Shown here one piece after another: positions 6,331 through 6,507 of a stretch of DNA of 6,507 nt (position 1 is the first letter of the stretch; each line of letters starts with the position of its first letter). The position numbers and the translations under genes were made by a program. This stretch comes from Actinomycetota bacterium (lineage in GTDB: Bacteria > Actinomycetota > Acidimicrobiia > Acidimicrobiales > Ilumatobacteraceae), in assembly GCA_009927375.1 (NCBI GenBank), contig RFNE01000308.1:1-6507 (forward strand). The letters are read 5' to 3'. The notes beneath the pieces are model-generated. The model saw nothing but the letters and a program-made list of their open reading frames with translations. It made no database searches and was not told the origin of the DNA.

Positions 6331-6507
6331 TCACCCCCTTCGCAGGCTCACCATCAGCGTCCCCGCCACTATGGCAGCAGTCTCTGCCCGCAGGACGGAT
6401 TCACCGAGCGACACCGTCGCGGGTGCGCCGTGGAGTTCCTCATGGGAGAACCCTCCTTCGGGTCCGACCACGACGAGGTGATGCGACGCATCGAGCGGTG
6501 CCCCACC
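6331..6507 (-). CDS. rsmE: 16S rRNA (uracil-1498-N3)-methyltransferase RsmE, C-terminal part
   Basis: RsmE methylates U1498 of 16S rRNA using S-adenosylmethionine and has a SPOUT knot fold. Only the last 58 residues are in the window; the gene continues past the right edge. The visible sequence contains the family signatures VVVGPEGGFSHEEL and VSLGESVLRAETAA, which form the SAM-binding knot, and ends in LMVSLRRG. It is the first visible gene of a tight minus-strand operon and its stop is 3 nt from the bldD-like start. Confidence 0.93.
   Translation of the reverse strand, partial: GGAPLDASHHLVVVGPEGGFSHEELHGAPATVSLGESVLRAETAAIVAGTLMVSLRRG

Overview
The window looks like chromosomal DNA from a high-GC actinobacterium, probably of the Acidimicrobiia type. 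The evidence is a BldD-type regulator with a cyclic-di-GMP binding signature, a GAF-ANTAR regulator, an actinobacterial-style (class E-like) sortase, and a Thr/Ser/Pro linker built on TTTTSTTSTTLP, common in acidimicrobial surface proteins. The taxon is inferred; no rRNA is present. I see no tRNA, CRISPR array, insertion sequence or origin.

Layout. On the minus strand, reading leftward from 1878, a secreted HEXXH metalloprotease is followed by a GAF-ANTAR RNA-binding regulator that runs off the left edge. A 177-bp divergent intergenic region separates these from a plus-strand pair: a cell-wall-anchored protein with a signal peptide, a novel N-terminal domain, three InlB-type repeats and a C-terminal LPKTG sorting signal, then a sortase. 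A strong 16-bp RNA hairpin lies between the two. From the right edge, a compact minus-strand operon reads rsmE (C-terminus only), bldD-like regulator, hemW. It converges on the sortase gene with only 3 bp between the stop codons.

How the genes fit together. The sortase very likely anchors the LPKTG protein encoded just upstream. The divergent secreted protease may belong to the same surface programme, but only proximity supports that. rsmE-bldD-hemW is a housekeeping/regulatory operon with 3-6 nt gaps, unrelated in function to the surface genes.

Data quality. Four of the seven genes are interrupted by single-base shifts: two in the GAF-ANTAR gene, at least one in the protease, one in the LPKTG protein and two in hemW. 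Conserved family sequence continues on both sides of each shift. About one indel per kb, including in housekeeping hemW, suggests residual sequencing error rather than six independent pseudogenisations. Each of these genes is therefore annotated across its full span, with the shift positions stated.
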